Below are positions 12,732 through 25,575 of a stretch of DNA of 64,000 bases, one piece after another. The DNA comes from Acorus gramineus (lineage: Eukaryota; Streptophyta; Magnoliopsida; Acorales; Acoraceae). The translations under genes and the position numbers were made by a program. The stretch spans positions 21,324,895 to 21,388,894 of the forward strand of contig CM060853.1 of the NCBI GenBank assembly GCA_030737835.1. The letters run 5' to 3'. Below the pieces are notes generated by a model. The model did no database searches. It was given only the letters and a program-made list of their open reading frames with translations, and was not told the origin of the DNA. Each line of letters begins with the position of its first letter. Positions within the stretch are counted from its first letter, which is position 1.

Positions 12732-15700
12732 CTAGTCTTCAACAGGTGTGATTTTCTCGCTGACTGTAGAGCCATATTGTGGCCCACCCTTACGGTATTG
12801 AATGAGGAATTCCACGGGATAGCCCTTCAGTTTATGGGGGACAATCCCAAGATCAGCAAATGTTAGAGCTGCATAACACAGGTGCATGAGAATGGAGAAG
12901 TTAAAATTAGTCAGGAGAATTTCAGCAAAAGTGGTAATTATGACAACAAAAATATACGCTGAGCTGCAAGTCATCTGAGCATTTTAACTTTTACCGTTCT
13001 CAGACACAACAGTGTCAACAGACTGAGCTATGATCTGGTCCAGATTAAATATTGTAGGGCTGGGTAGAGGGAATGGAACTTTGTTCAAGAGGTAGTCTCT
13101 GGGGGATGCAATAACCTGCAGGGTCATTTACAACACAAGTTAATAGACACATGTCATAGTAAGTTCTAAAGATGAGTCAACTAGTTCATTCAAATATTAG
13201 ACAAATCCAAATCCAAATTTCAAATTTTTTTTTTTTTTGTCAAGATTAATCAGAGGGCATGTTATTGTTGGTTTCCCTTCATTTTCCTATTCCTCTCTCC
13301 TTCATTTGTCTCCTTCTTTATTTGGGAGTTTCCTTTCTAATAAGATGGTTATCAAACTTAGGGATTTCATCAAACAATACTGTTACAATATTTATATCTA
13401 TAAAATTAATAAATTATTGATGTTAATCATATATATTTAACAAGGATATACTTCTGCAAGCATTATGACATTACATAAAGCTTGTGTGTTAGTTCATGGT
13501 GTATTAAAGGAGTAACCATTTTTTTTATTGATTGATAAGATAACATCAAGCATCTGAAGGTTACATGTGACTGACAAAACTTCAATGTTGAGTAAAAAGA
13601 ACAGGAAAATTAAAAATAATAATAATAAAAAATAGCACACAAACAATTCCCGAGGTATATAAGTATACAATAGCCACATGCCCTCTGTGGGACCGGGGCA
13701 CACAGGCGCAGGTGGCCTACCTCGCTCGGTTGAAAGGTCAGCTACGGGAGGCATCTCCGATATCAAAAAAAAAAAAATGCCCCATGCCCCAAAACCTCAA
13801 GCAAGGTTTTCTTCTTTTCTTTTTCTAATTTAGTTTAATTTAATTGCCAAGGAAAAATAAGAGCAGAATATAAAAAATTAAGGGACTTGTAATCATCAGG
13901 GAGGCATCCAGGTGGCACTTCTGATATGTATGCCATGTAATCATCAGGGAGGCATCCAGGTGGCACTTCTGATATGTATGCCACATCGCTATATACAAAC
14001 TCTCCTTTCACCTTGACTAAGAAGTAAAATAACTTAATATCTAAGTTTATCAAGTAATAAAATGACAATGTGATACTGAGACCTACTCAATCAAATAACT
14101 GAAGCATGATAGTGTCATTGTACCAGTAACCGGCAGGAAAAGTACATGATATATAATCCAGGATGCACAGCATGTACCACACCATACATTTCACAAGATC
14201 AATATGAATTGACTAGCAACCAACTTCATTGTACCATAAAGTATGACGACTTCACCAATTTGTGCAGGGAGGTCACAATAGATAGCATATGCAGCAGCTA
14301 TATCACGTTATAGGAATCTATGAGAAATCACAACTAAAAACCTTTCTTGAATTTCAACAATGTCCCCATTCACTAGTACTATCATTAAACATATGAGTAT
14401 TGAGACAGTAAATTAGAAGTGCAATGCAGGAAAAAAAGGAGAAAACTTGAGCCATTTTATTCAGACAGTGTGAAACAGTCATAGCATAAGCTAATATATC
14501 ATGTCACAAATACTTACCTTTGCAATGGGAAAAGGAATCTTTACATAATGCGGATATTCGCGAATCCCATCATACATAAGCTCAGCCTGTGTGATGCTAT
14601 AATTAGTAAATGATTGATAGTGAGAAATATAAATAAAATCTGAGGAAGATATATATACCAGCTCATGTATTGTATAAATCTCAGGTCCTCCTAGCTCATA
14701 AACCTTTCCCATGCTAGTACCATCATCTTTCAAGGCTGCGATAACAGCGGCAGCAACATCAACCACATATACCGGTTGGATCCTGGAAACATATAGATAT
14801 CATTTCTGATGCTTATACAAAGCTAATAAATGCTCCAATTGTAATCCGTCTCACATCACTTGCTTCTGTGATGTTCTTGCAGGCAATCAAAAGCGAGTCA
14901 AGCAAAACATCTCACATTCCACAAAAACCTTGGGAGTTGGGATGAAGAGTTCATACAGGCGTGTTTATTAGCATTATCAAAGAAAATTTAACTCTCATCA
15001 AACACCAAAATTCAATATTATCCCATGAAAAAAACATAAACCATACTTTGTAGATCCATCACCAATTAAGGGAAGAAACGTCCACTTCTTCGCAAAGCGA
15101 GCCCATTTATTCAAAATACGATCTTCTGTCCCAATCATAGTTGCAGGCTTCAATATAGTGGCCTGTCAATGAAGCACATTCCATTAGCAATTTACTATGC
15201 AAAATCGAGAAGAAAGAAATCAATAAAACATATTCCACGTTGCTGCTCATCTTAGCATATTCTTCTGCAGATCAAAGTCCAACATGAATATATTATGGAT
15301 CCCTAATATGAACCCATTTTATTCCAAAGTATTGTACCCAAATTTTATTTATGCAATGCTGTTAGTGAAGTGCAGGAAGGAAATGGAATGAGAGATACTC
15401 CTTCCTATAGATAAACATATTCCATGTTGCTGCTCAGCTTAGAATTTTATTTTGCATATTAAAGCCCACCATCAATGAATCCCTAATAAGAATCCATTTT
15501 ATTCCAAAGCATTTATCCAAATTTTATTTATGCAGATGCTACTATTATTGAAGCATATGAAGGAAACGGAACAAGAGATAATGCTTCTCTACACAGATTG
15601 GTGAAGTTTACAACATTGATGTCTGTGACTTCGCAGCATGAATGTTAATGTGAGGTGACATGACAAAAAGAAATCAATTTTTTTGTAATATAAGAAAACA

Positions 15701-18700
15701 AGAAGTTAATATCTATATGCCAAAAATCTATCTAAAATATAGAGAACAACCTCAAATCAAATATACGCTACACATTTTATGAGATTTTAATGGGCAAAAC
15801 TGAATTATTCAACATGAACTACATGTCCAAAATGCCAAGTCTAAAGATAGATTGACTGATAGTAGAACAGGAAGGACAGACCCTGTCTCCTCTAGGATAA
15901 AAGAAGTCAATCTGATTGGATCATGTTGACATGTTTTAGTTAAAAAAAATTAAACAGTTCAACATGATCTGAGCATTGGATTCACTTGATAATGAATCAT
16001 ACAACTTAATCATCATGATGTATCATTAATTGGATAGCTGTGAAGGCCCAGTTCCTGACAATCAATGGCATGATGATTTGGGCTCCAATCTAGCATGCTG
16101 TACATGTTGAATCTTATATGGAGGGTCTCAGGTGCATGCATACCACAGTTGTCTAGGCGGCCAAGCGAGCCTAACCAGCACTTAGCTGCCTAGGCGGTGC
16201 TTAATTGTACATGTATTTTTTAAGATTGCATGTGATTTTATTAATGTTAATTCGCTAAATTATGCATGCATTGTTTTTCTATACAAGTGAAATTGAAATG
16301 AGAATGTTATATTTATAAATTGAAGTATATGGCTAGAATGCAATTTGTGTTGAGGAAGTGGGACAAGCCTACCATCGCGCTACTACTTCTACATGATGAA
16401 ACTTCCTCTATTTTTTGTGACTTGTTGGATAGTAAAAAAAAAAAAAACCAATACCCTGTTAAAATCGTTTTAATATTTCAAATGAATATTTTGATTTTCT
16501 TTGTCAACATTCAATAAATGATACATAGAAAAAGTTTATGTTAGCTTTTATAGGCAAAACATTTAAGTTAGTTATATCTATTTATTTATATTTTGATTAA
16601 ATCTCAACTCTTGTTTCAATCACAATCATTCATAAAAAAATAAGCCATGTTCATTAGGCGTCGGCCCAGACACATTTATTACGCCTAAACAGGAAAAGCA
16701 ATGCCTAGGCATATATACAGGCTCATGAGCGCATCTAATGTATAGGTTGACTAGGCGGATGAACACCTAGGTCTAGATGGAGCGCCTAGTCAAGTGTCAC
16801 CCAGACATACAACTATGATGCATACTAAAAAAAATCACGATCCAAGATTCCTATGTTTCTTTTTTTCTTGTTTTTGTTTTTAGAGAAAGAGAGAGAGAGG
16901 TTGGATTTCCAAATTAAAAGATAGTAAAGCAAAAGGAAAAAAATACGCAAACAAAAAGCCCTCCATAAATGATACGAAAAACTAAGAAATCTAAGATTCC
17001 TATGTTACTCATGTAAACATGAATTCAACATTGTGGCCCAGACTTCAGTTTACAATGAATGGTATGTTGGATGAATGATAAAAATATCAGAGAAATGCTA
17101 CAACATGATGAGGGAAACACAATTTATTACTTGTTCCACTAGGTTCATCATTGCAAGTCATTAACTTCCCAATGTCCATGCTGTTTCATGAGATCCTCTA
17201 GAATTTCCTATGCATTTCCTACAATGTCAACAGTGTGTGTTGACTATTTCAAGTTTGTAAAAACTGAATCAAATTTGTATATCAAATGCAGTCTCTCGGA
17301 TGCATATTACTATATAAGATGGCATACTTCAGATAACTATGCATCAGCTACATGCTATGCAAAAGTTGCTGTGCTCAAGTCCAGCCAACCATTTGAAGTG
17401 ACTGAATTCAACCATATTTTTACATGACTTTAATAATGACAATAACTAAAAGTACCCAGAAAATGTCAGATATTGCTCTGAAAATATAAAATTTATTAAT
17501 CGTCAAAAACATTTTTTTTTTTTTAGGAAAATGGTAGAGCAGCTACCACAATTCATAAAAATAAATAGGGGAAAAAAGTCCAAATACGACAATGAATCAA
17601 TGATTAATTTATATGATGCAAAAATATTTCATGTTTGTTTTCAGATTTTAGGAAAGATGGAAACAATAAAAAGGCAATACCCAGTAACAAGAGATCATCA
17701 GTTACTAATGCGACTTTTAGCCTTCTAAATGTTTAAAGGAAGAAAAATGAACTTGCAGTATTTATATATTCTGAAAGGAACAAAAGGGAAAGAGAATGAC
17801 CTCAGGTAGTTCTCCTAGAATAGCTTCTTCAGCAGCAGCTTTCGCTCTTAGCATTCGGGATGGAGATGAAAGAGATGCTCCTAAGCAGGAAACTTGTATA
17901 AATCTCATAATACCACCATGTTCTTTGGCAATCTAGATGAAAGTAGAAAATGTCACTTAAAATATCAACAAAGATCAAGAAAATTCAACATTGATAATGT
18001 ATATTTGATAATATCTTCAATGTATAATAGTGTGATAAACTGATAATGATATGATGGCTGCCGAAACTTCAGTGACAATTATAGTGGAATGCATTCTTTG
18101 AAGATGAATACTCTTTAAATATATGACGATCACCGTCATAAGAAATAAATATTACGATACTTAATAACATCCTAATAGACTGCAAAACGTAGATGTTTAT
18201 CAATCAACTTCAAAGTGGGCTCCCATAATTTAGAGTTGTAAAACAGTGAGGGGACTTTTTCCCAAAGTGACCATTATGCATTATGTGGCAAGAGGCGGAA
18301 AGATCGAAGAGTGTGGAACCTCCTAGGAATCTAGGATTGCAGTAGTAACTTATAATGAACCAATGCTTTTTTTTTTTTTTGAAGATTAACGGTATAATGA
18401 ACCAATGTTTATGAACAAACACCCTGCAAAAGTTGAAGAACAGATGAAGCACTCACCGTTGCTAGTTGAACAGCCATATCACGATTCACCTCCTCAAAAC
18501 TATAGTTCCTCGTGTCATACTCCCTACCTGCAACCAAAGCCAAACCATCATGTCCTGAAACACCCCTCATTATCCTTTCTGTCCTACCTAAAATTCCAAC
18601 TAAAAGTCACACACCAATTAGATTAAGAACCACATTCGCCTTAGCCATAACAGCCTTGATCGAACTCTCATTCCTCGGATCATATTTCATTGGCACTACC

Positions 18701-19703
18701 TGAACCAATCAAGCAGAATAATGAAATTGCAAACTGAGACAGCATAGCAGCATAATCATGTGAAATGAGGAAAAGATAAAAAATTTATCAGTACCTGACC
18801 CAAATCACCCATAAGTTTGAGATGCCGGGGGGAATCCTCGGATCCCCGGAACGGGACAAGCACTTGAGAACCCATTTTAGCTGAATAAAAGGAAAAACAA
18901 CATAATCACCGCCATGCAAAATTCATCAATATTTCCAATACAATTCACAAAAGGTAAATGTTAGGGACATGCATTCCTTCAATCACTTTTGCAGTCCCAA
19001 CACATTTTGAAATTTTTTTGAATATATATACTTGTCTAATGAAGTACATACCTTCACAAAAAATGAAATATATACTTGAACAAATTGAATGCACACCTTT
19101 TAACATTTTCCCTATTCGAGTATGTACTCACCTAACTGCCCTAACCCAAAATATGCTCGAATAGAGAAATCATATATTTGATTAGGACAGTAAGAATCAC
19201 CAGTGTATCAGCGCCCTTCACAAAAACAACTTCCCAATACAATAGAAACATAAGATCGTAATGTCAAAGGGACTCACCGAGCTGCTGAACTACATAACGA
19301 CCAAGGAACCCCGTCGCTCCAAACACAGTCGCAACAATTCCACTGCTCACACCAAATTCGGTCAGCATTTCCATTTTTCAAGGCAAATTATCAAACAAAG
19401 CACACGATACGAACCTGACGGAGGACCTCCCGCCGGTGCCCTTGCGGACGAGATGACCGACGCCCTTCGGCGCCAGTGTCGATCCATAGGAAGGGCTCTC
19501 GATGCCCGAATCTGAGGTAGAAAGGGGGATTGGAAAACCCTAGAAATTGAGATCCTGTAAAACCCTAGAAAGAGGGGATGAAGAGAGAGTGAGAGAGAGG
19601 AGGAGGTACCGTGGAAGGGGCGGATGGATCGGAGGGAGGAGAGGGAGGAGGGGTGGTCGAGCAGCTGAGGCACCGATAGACGCCTCCGACACGCCTGCAT
19701 CAT
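12732..19703 (-). CDS. NDUFA9: NADH dehydrogenase (ubiquinone) 1 alpha subcomplex subunit 9, mitochondrial (39-kDa complex I subunit)
   Basis: Accessory subunit of mitochondrial complex I with an atypical short-chain dehydrogenase fold that binds NAD(P)(H). Twelve exons on the minus strand: 19703-19610, 19511-19415, 19342-19278, 18880-18795, 18699-18615, 18527-18457, 17932-17801, 15162-15047, 14782-14659, 14586-14518, 13115-12995, 12868-12732. All have GT/AG borders and joined frames, giving 398 residues (Arabidopsis At2g20360 is about 400). Seen: Arg-rich, acid-poor N-terminus fitting a mitochondrial presequence; GATGFLGR nucleotide-binding loop (72-79); conserved blocks [36 protein letters not shown]-like ([13 protein letters not shown] here), YVVDVAAA and the C-terminal [18 protein letters not shown]. 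Two adjacent ATGs occur (19703, 19700); the first is used. The intron at 15163-17800 is 2.6 kb and carries a hAT-like element. A truncated copy lies at 41197-44143. Confidence 0.96.
13888..13983. repeat. 48-bp perfect tandem duplication in NDUFA9 intron
   Basis: Unit beginning TGTAATCATCAGGG and ending ATGTATGCCA occurs twice without a gap in the intron between exons 10 and 11. Nothing suggests a function. Confidence 0.88.
15231..15604. repeat. Diverged tandem duplication (period about 187 bp) in NDUFA9 intron 7
   Basis: Two consecutive units share, in order, TATTCCAYGTTGCTGCTCA, ATGAATCCCTAATA-like text, CATTTTATTCCAAAG, CCAAATTTTATTTATGCA and GAAGGAAA.GGAA.RAGAGATA. They are clearly homologous but diverged, so the duplication is older than the perfect 48-bp one in the same gene. 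Confidence 0.75.
16144..16817. mobile_element. Non-autonomous hAT-like element, 674 bp
   Basis: Flanked by a perfect 8-bp target duplication ATGCATAC (16136-16143 and 16818-16825). The ends are imperfect inverted repeats: CACAGTTGTCTAGG on the left and, read inward, CATAGTTGTATGTCTGG on the right. Both subterminal zones carry several copies of a CCTAGGCG/CGCCTAG-like motif, whereas the interior is AT-rich and has no transposase. The 8-bp duplication and clustered subterminal motifs are typical of hAT elements. It lies in intron 7 of the NDUFA9 gene. The partial gene copy at 41197 begins just beyond this position, so it does not show whether the element predates the copying. Confidence 0.82.
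18029..18391. mobile_element. 363-bp insertion in NDUFA9 intron 6, absent from the gene copy
   Basis: Flanked by GTATAAT at 18022-18028 and 18392-18398. The duplicated gene copy has a single GTATAAT at the matching place (about 43043) and lacks the insert, so this is either an insertion in the parent after duplication or a precise loss from the copy. The insert has a T-run and a short internal repeat (TATAATGAACCAATG) but no clear terminal repeats, so its class is unknown. Confidence 0.5.
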
Positions 19704-20269
19704 TTTCGGGACGGAGAGGGTGACGGATCGGGCGATGATGAGTCGAGGATTTGTTTAGGGAATGGGAGCTGGAGGTCCAGTGTTCCGCCGGAACTAGGTA
19801 ACGATGAGTGAGGGCGTTTCGTGATTTGAATTTATAGATCGTTTTAATTTTAATTTTATTTTTTTTTTTTTTTAAAAAAAAGGGTTCGGATTCTCTTAGA
19901 CCTAGTTATCATTAGTACTATCAGTATCTAATTACACAATATATGAATCAAACTATATAATATATGAATTAAATTCTATAACATATGAATCGAAGCACAT
20001 TTAAATGATCAAACTCAATGCGAGAGGGCACAATGTTTCTTGTCTTGAGTTGGTAAGTTATTCATTCTTCATACACTAAATAATCTATGCAACAGTGTGT
20101 AGGGTCAAGGAATAATGATTAGGATATTTCAATTCGAATATTCCAATCCCCCATCCAAACTATTATTAAGACCTATATATATCATACCACCACCATCATT
20201 AGATTTTTAAAACAGCTGATTCCCTTCTAAATTATTATTAAGACATATATCAAACATGACACTGGCTGA
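19704..20269. other. Spacer upstream of the NDUFA9 gene
   Basis: It holds the presumed promoter and 5' UTR of the minus-strand NDUFA9 gene (GC-richer up to about 19800), followed by AT-rich spacer. No further gene, RNA or clear element was seen. There is no obvious TATA box in the first 100 bases upstream of the start codon. Confidence 0.5.
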
Positions 20270-23200
20270 ATATTTGCCGTACACGAACTTTGTTACTACT
20301 CCTCTCTGGCAACCGCTTCAATGGTCGCATTCCGCCGACCATCTTCAAGCATCCTCACTTTAGAGAAACTCGATCTTCCGCCAATTCACTCACAGAGGAG
20401 ATTCCCTCCTTACATCTCCCACGCCTAGCGCAGGCCCTGAGATAAGAAAATTTAGATGGACCGTAATAAAAAAATCATGACTAAGAAAAAAAAATGATTA
20501 AAAATAAAATATAACAAAAAAAAAACTCATTCAGTTCTTCTTTAAAAAGAAAAAAAAATCACAAAAATAAGATCATTTCTTTTATAGAAAATAAATAAAT
20601 TCCTATAAAATAGAATATACTAAAAATATATTAAATATATAAAGATACAGATGAGATTTTTTAAAAATCGTAAAAAAATATTTTTCATAATGATGTCAAC
20701 AAATATTACATTTTCAAATAAAACTTATAAATTTAAAATAAATAGAAAGACATATTCAAGTTATTTTAAAAAAATAAATTAATTTTAGAGTGTTGTTACA
20801 CAGAGTTTTTATTCTAGCCTCAATGCCAGTCTCATGTGCGTCGATAGAAAATTATCAGAGCGTATACTCACCTTAGCAATGCATATATGTTATTTATTAT
20901 AGTATATGCTTCACTTATTGTAAAAACATATATCTTATTAGATGATGTATACTATTTTTAAAAAATTCAAAACACTTTTAAATTAAATTTAGGGCTACAA
21001 AATGGACTGCATATAAAATTATCATTAAGTTTAATGTAAAAAATTTAACATAAAAAAAAATTCATAGATTTGAAGACCCTCTTTGAATAAGGGGGCCTAC
21101 ACGATCGCCTATTCCATCTATAGTCAGGGCCGGCCATGCCCACGCCTAAAGTTTTTGGACCTCAGTAACAACCAGCTCTCTATGAGATTCCCAAAGGGTT
21201 GGGTGAATCCGTGTCACTCATTTCTTTGGCCCTCTACCGGAATAGATTGATCGGTGTCATCCCATCATCGATCGGAAACCTCAGCGAGCTATATTACCTC
21301 GACCTCAGCATCAACAACTTAACAGGAGATGTTATCTCTGCTTCGTTTGGGCGTCTCGCAAGCCTGCAATGGTTAATCCTGAGAGAGAATGCTTTCAGAC
21401 CCGGGCCAATGCCAGGCGCGATCCTGAATATGTGTCTTCACTGGTTTTGATTGATCTCACGTTGGCGGGTCTCTCTCTCTGGGAACTTCCCAACAGAATT
21501 TGGGTTTCATTTCCCGGTACTTCAGCAGCTCTATCTCTCCCATAACGGATTCACTGGGCCGATTCCTAGCTCTCTCTCGAATGCTCCGAGTCTTGTCGTT
21601 GTTGAGGTTTCCAACAACATGTTCACTGGTTCAGTTCCAGACTCGGTGGGAGACCTCCCATTCCTTCAAACACTCAATTTGGAGGGCAATCTACTCAGTG
21701 GCGGGCTCGAGTTCCTTTCGCGCTTATTAAACTCATACACCGTCGACGAAATAAGTTTATCTGGAAATCCTTTCAATGGGCCCCTACCAGATCTTCATTT
21801 GAGCAATGTCTCGACAAGTATTCGCTTGATCATTGCAAAGGGTTGTTCCATCACTGGAAGTATTTCCACCTTGAGCAATCTCAGTGGCTTGACTCATTTG
21901 GATTTGAGTTACAATGAATTCACAGGTAGCATTCCATCAGAGTTCAAAAATATGGAGAAGATGCGAGAGTTGCAGCTGACCGGGAACAGATTGGAAGGAT
22001 TAATCCCAGAAGAAATATTTTATTCCATGATCATTCTGGTTATGCTTTATCTTGATCAGAACATGCTTTCTGGACAGATACCGAGCTCTATTGGCAGCCT
22101 CAGAGTCATTCAAAAGGTATCTTTAGCAGATAATGCTCTGTCTTCGACTATCCCATCTAGTATTTGGGGTCTCAAAGAACTGATTTTTTTAAACTTCTCT
22201 CACAATTTCTTAGAAGGTTCTCTTCCAGAGGAGTCAGGGAATCTAAATTTCTTAACAGTGATGGATTTTTCTTCAAATCGTTTGTCAGGTTTCATCCCCA
22301 GTACAGTAGGCCATCTCCAAATGCTAGTGAATCTCAACTTGCACAACAACTCCTTCTCAGGTCCGATCCCACAATCTTTTTCTAGCTTGATAAGACTCCA
22401 CTTCCTCGACCTCTCCTCAAATTTACTCTCAGGCGTGATCCCAAAATCTCTAGTCGATCTTCACAACCTCAACTTTCTCGATCTCTCCTTCAATAGGTTG
22501 AAAGGTGAGGTACCAGATGGTGGTGCCTTTGTGAACCTCACAATGCAATTTCTCATGGGTAATCTTGCTCTCTGTGGAGAGGCAAGGCAAGGTTTATCTA
22601 CTTGTAGGGCCTCACACTCAAAGACATCAAGAATTAGATCTGTCATGCTGAAATATGTTCTCCCCTTCCTCCTCTTTAGCATGGTAGTTTTTACCATCAT
22701 GTTCTATGTGATATTGTCAAACAAAAAGCAGAAATCTAAAGGCCACAACTCAATTGATCTACTGCCATCTCTTGTTCATCAAAGATTTGTATCTGAACGA
22801 GAGCTAGTTCGTGCAACCGACAATTTCAATGAGGCTAATATTGTTGGTGTTGGGAATTTTGGTTCGGTTTATAAAGGGCTGTTGGAAGATGGGATGATTG
22901 TCGCTATCAAAGTCTTGAAGTTTGGGTGGTCAGAGGAAGTGTCGAAGAGGTTTGAAATGGAATGTGAGGTGATGCGCAATGTTCGTCATTGAAACCTTGT
23001 GAAGATCATTAGTTGCTGCTCAACTGAAAATTTCAAGGCTTTGATACTCCAATATATGCCCAATGGAAGCCTCGACAAGTGGTTGCACTCCTGACAGAAT
23101 TACAAGCTGTCTATCCTAGAAAGGGTGAGTATAGTGAGTGATGTAGCCTTGGCTTTGGCGTATCTTCACCATGGATGCTCTAGGCCGGTGGTTCACTTTG

Positions 23201-23948
23201 ATGTGAAGCCGAGCAACATCTTGTTGGACGAGACATGGTCACTCATTTGGGCGATTTTGGGATTTCCAAGTTACTCTCTGGAGACAACAAGTCTGCGACA
23301 TTGATGAGCACGTTAGGTACTCTCGGTTATGTCGCTCCAGGTGCGTAACCAATATTAACTATCTCTGATTTTTGAGAAATCATTCACCTTCTGAACAGTT
23401 ATTGACCATTTCACTTCTCCAAACATTTAAAGTTGCTTTCTAGTGTTTGTTCAATTGATCCTTACATGCTTATTAGGTTGTTAGTTAATAAAGCGAAACT
23501 TACTTTTTCTATGCTTCTACAAAGGGGACGAATTGCTGACTTGGTTGAATTTAAAAAACTTTCAGAGTATGGTCTATCAGGGAAATCAACTATACAAGGC
23601 GATATTTATAGCTTCGGAATTTCGCTCCTTGAAACCTTTACAGGAAGAAATCCTACAAATGCGATGTTCAATAGTGGATCAAGCATAAGGCAATGGGTTG
23701 AGGAATCATTTTCTAATACAATATTGAAGATCGTTGATGCCAATCTCCTTACAGACAACGATGGAACTCACTTTGATGATGGCGATGAAATTGAATCGGG
23801 AGATGCACAAGCCAAGCATAAGTGTTTATCATCAGTTCTAGAGTTGGGCCTACTCTGTTCATTAGAAATGCGAAAGGTGAGAATGAGTATGAAAGATGTG
23901 GTGGTGAGATTGACCAAGATCAAAATAGAGCTGGTTAGTGTGACATGA
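20270..23948 (+). pseudogene. RLK-A: broken LRR receptor-like kinase (LRR-XII, FLS2/EFR/Xa21 type)
   Basis: Relic of a plasma-membrane receptor kinase with LRR ectodomain, transmembrane helix and non-RD kinase. The signal peptide and first LRRs are absent; a degraded LRR remnant (20270-20427) is cut from the rest by a 711-bp insertion. LRRs follow from 21149, the membrane helix is near 22640-22715, and the kinase starts near 22840. Exon 1 ends at 23340; exon 2 is 23566-23948, the same intron position as in RLK1. Lesions seen against RLK1/RLK2: 2-nt insertion near 21432, TGA at 22990-22992 (paralogues have a CGN Arg codon), TGA at 23092-23094, 1-nt deletion near 23233. HSDVKPSN of the paralogues is HFDVKPSN here. 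The last exon is still open and ends at the usual stop. Confidence 0.92.
20428..21138. mobile_element. 711-bp MULE-like or hAT-like non-autonomous element inserted in RLK-A
   Basis: Flanked by a perfect 10-bp duplication CCCACGCCTA (20418-20427 and 21139-21148). In the paralogue RLK1 this site is one uninterrupted LRR segment. The ends share GGCCCTGA in inverted orientation (left GCGCAGGCCCTGA; right, read inward, CATGGCCGGCCCTGA). The interior is AT-rich and non-coding. A 9-11 bp duplication suggests the Mutator superfamily, but the GGCCGGCCC terminal motif is shared by several plant families, so the class is open. Confidence 0.78.
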
Positions 23949-25329
23949 ATGTTATTTGCAGCGTGAACTTCCAAACAACAAGAGCTTAATTAAATTAATT
24001 TCTGTTTAGGTTCTATACAAATAATGGAATTTCTATTTTTTTATTATTATTATTCTTATGGATATATAACTGTCATTTATTTTTGTTTGGCTCATTTTAT
24101 TATGGATAATCCATGTGATTGTTTCAGGGTTTTTTGAATATATGTCGTATAATTTTGGAATTATCCCGTTATAACCCACTTGTAAAAAATACCTTCGATT
24201 CTTATAATAAGCTGTGACCATGCGGGGTTTATGTCTTAACATTTTTTTTAATTTTTTTTTATAGAATGACGAAATATAGCAATGAATTTTCTCATGATCA
24301 AATATAGTTTACCCTACCACTAGAAACGCTAAAAATTTTAACGTGTAATGGTAATGTTTGGAAACACAGATTGAAAAGTAGTTTTTGGAATAAAACTGTT
24401 TTTTAAGAAGATTTTAGACTTTGACTTTTATTGAGATTTTTTTTAATTCAGGAATCAATATTTGAAAAGCAGTTGATGTTTGATAGAGAAAGTTACTTTT
24501 AAATTCAAAAAATCGATTCTGACAAAAAAACGTTGTTTTTGAGCTTTTCAAAACACGGATTTCGAGAAAAAAAATTAAAAGGAATCTAGCTTCTGATTCT
24601 GAATAAAGCTGTCTTGTTTGACTGCACGATTTTAGCTTTTTAAAAAATAAAAGCTGTCCTAAATGCGCAATCAAATGAGCATATTTTTCAACAACCCCTG
24701 TAGTTAATTCTACTATTAGGCTTTGTTAGAAAAAAATTTCCACCGTTAATCCAATTATAATCCCGTCTTCTTGCTTCATCCCCATTCAATCTAACCCTCT
24801 TCCTCTCCTTCCCCAGAGTCCAAACCCCAATGTCCCCTTCTCAATTGACACGAAGTCCACGGCTAGAGTGCGTTTGAAATCACGTTAAAAAAGTATAATT
24901 TTAATTTTTAAATAAAATATCTTAAATAAATTTGATTATTAGAAAACTTCCTTTCTACTTTTTTTTTTTTTAAAAAAAAAAACATACTTTTGTATTAAAA
25001 GTTATGAGAGGCTGAATCAAGAATTAAACCAAGGAGGGACCAGAGGTTAAAATACTAATCCGTCAGATAATTTATTATTGGATCATGACCGAGTCATTAA
25101 AGCAATGTCCAATTGACACTGGAAATATTGAAGTAATAGATAGCTAAGATTAAAAATTATTTTTCTTTTCCCGCTATGATAAATATATTGAAAATCATTA
25201 ATTCCATTAGAAAAAAAGGACTCCAAAAAATAAAAAATTACAATAAAGATATTATTTAAACTTATATTTTACGAACACATTTTGAAAAAATTAACTTCCA
25301 AAAACTAATAAAGGAAAATGATGCGTTGA

Positions 25330-25575
25330 GCCCTTTGTGCAATTCTAATTGCAGTTTACAAAGGTGTTTTTTTTTAAATCATATGCTCTTCCATTGAAGT
25401 TCATTTTGTTACATGAAATGAAGTATATATTAAGATGCATTAATGTATTTTTTTTGAGAAAATGTAAATTTTTTTGAGTCATACATTATGATAGAACCTT
25501 ATGCACTATGATAGCATAATATATCAAAGTGTGAGGCTGCAAAACGAGCTGTAAAACGAACTGAGTGTATCAGCA
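25330..25575. repeat. Dispersed AT-rich repeat, copy 2
   Basis: Homologous to 8898-9128 in the same orientation; the shared blocks are listed there. Distinctive end: GAGCTGTAAAACGAACTGAGTG here, versus GAGTTGTAAAATGAACTGCGTG in copy 1. Confidence 0.55.

Noticed and set aside
13620-13773. Possible SINE with A-run (13761-13773) in NDUFA9 intron 11
   Set aside because: The GC-rich stretch and A-run look retroposon-like, but no convincing A/B boxes or target duplication could be found.
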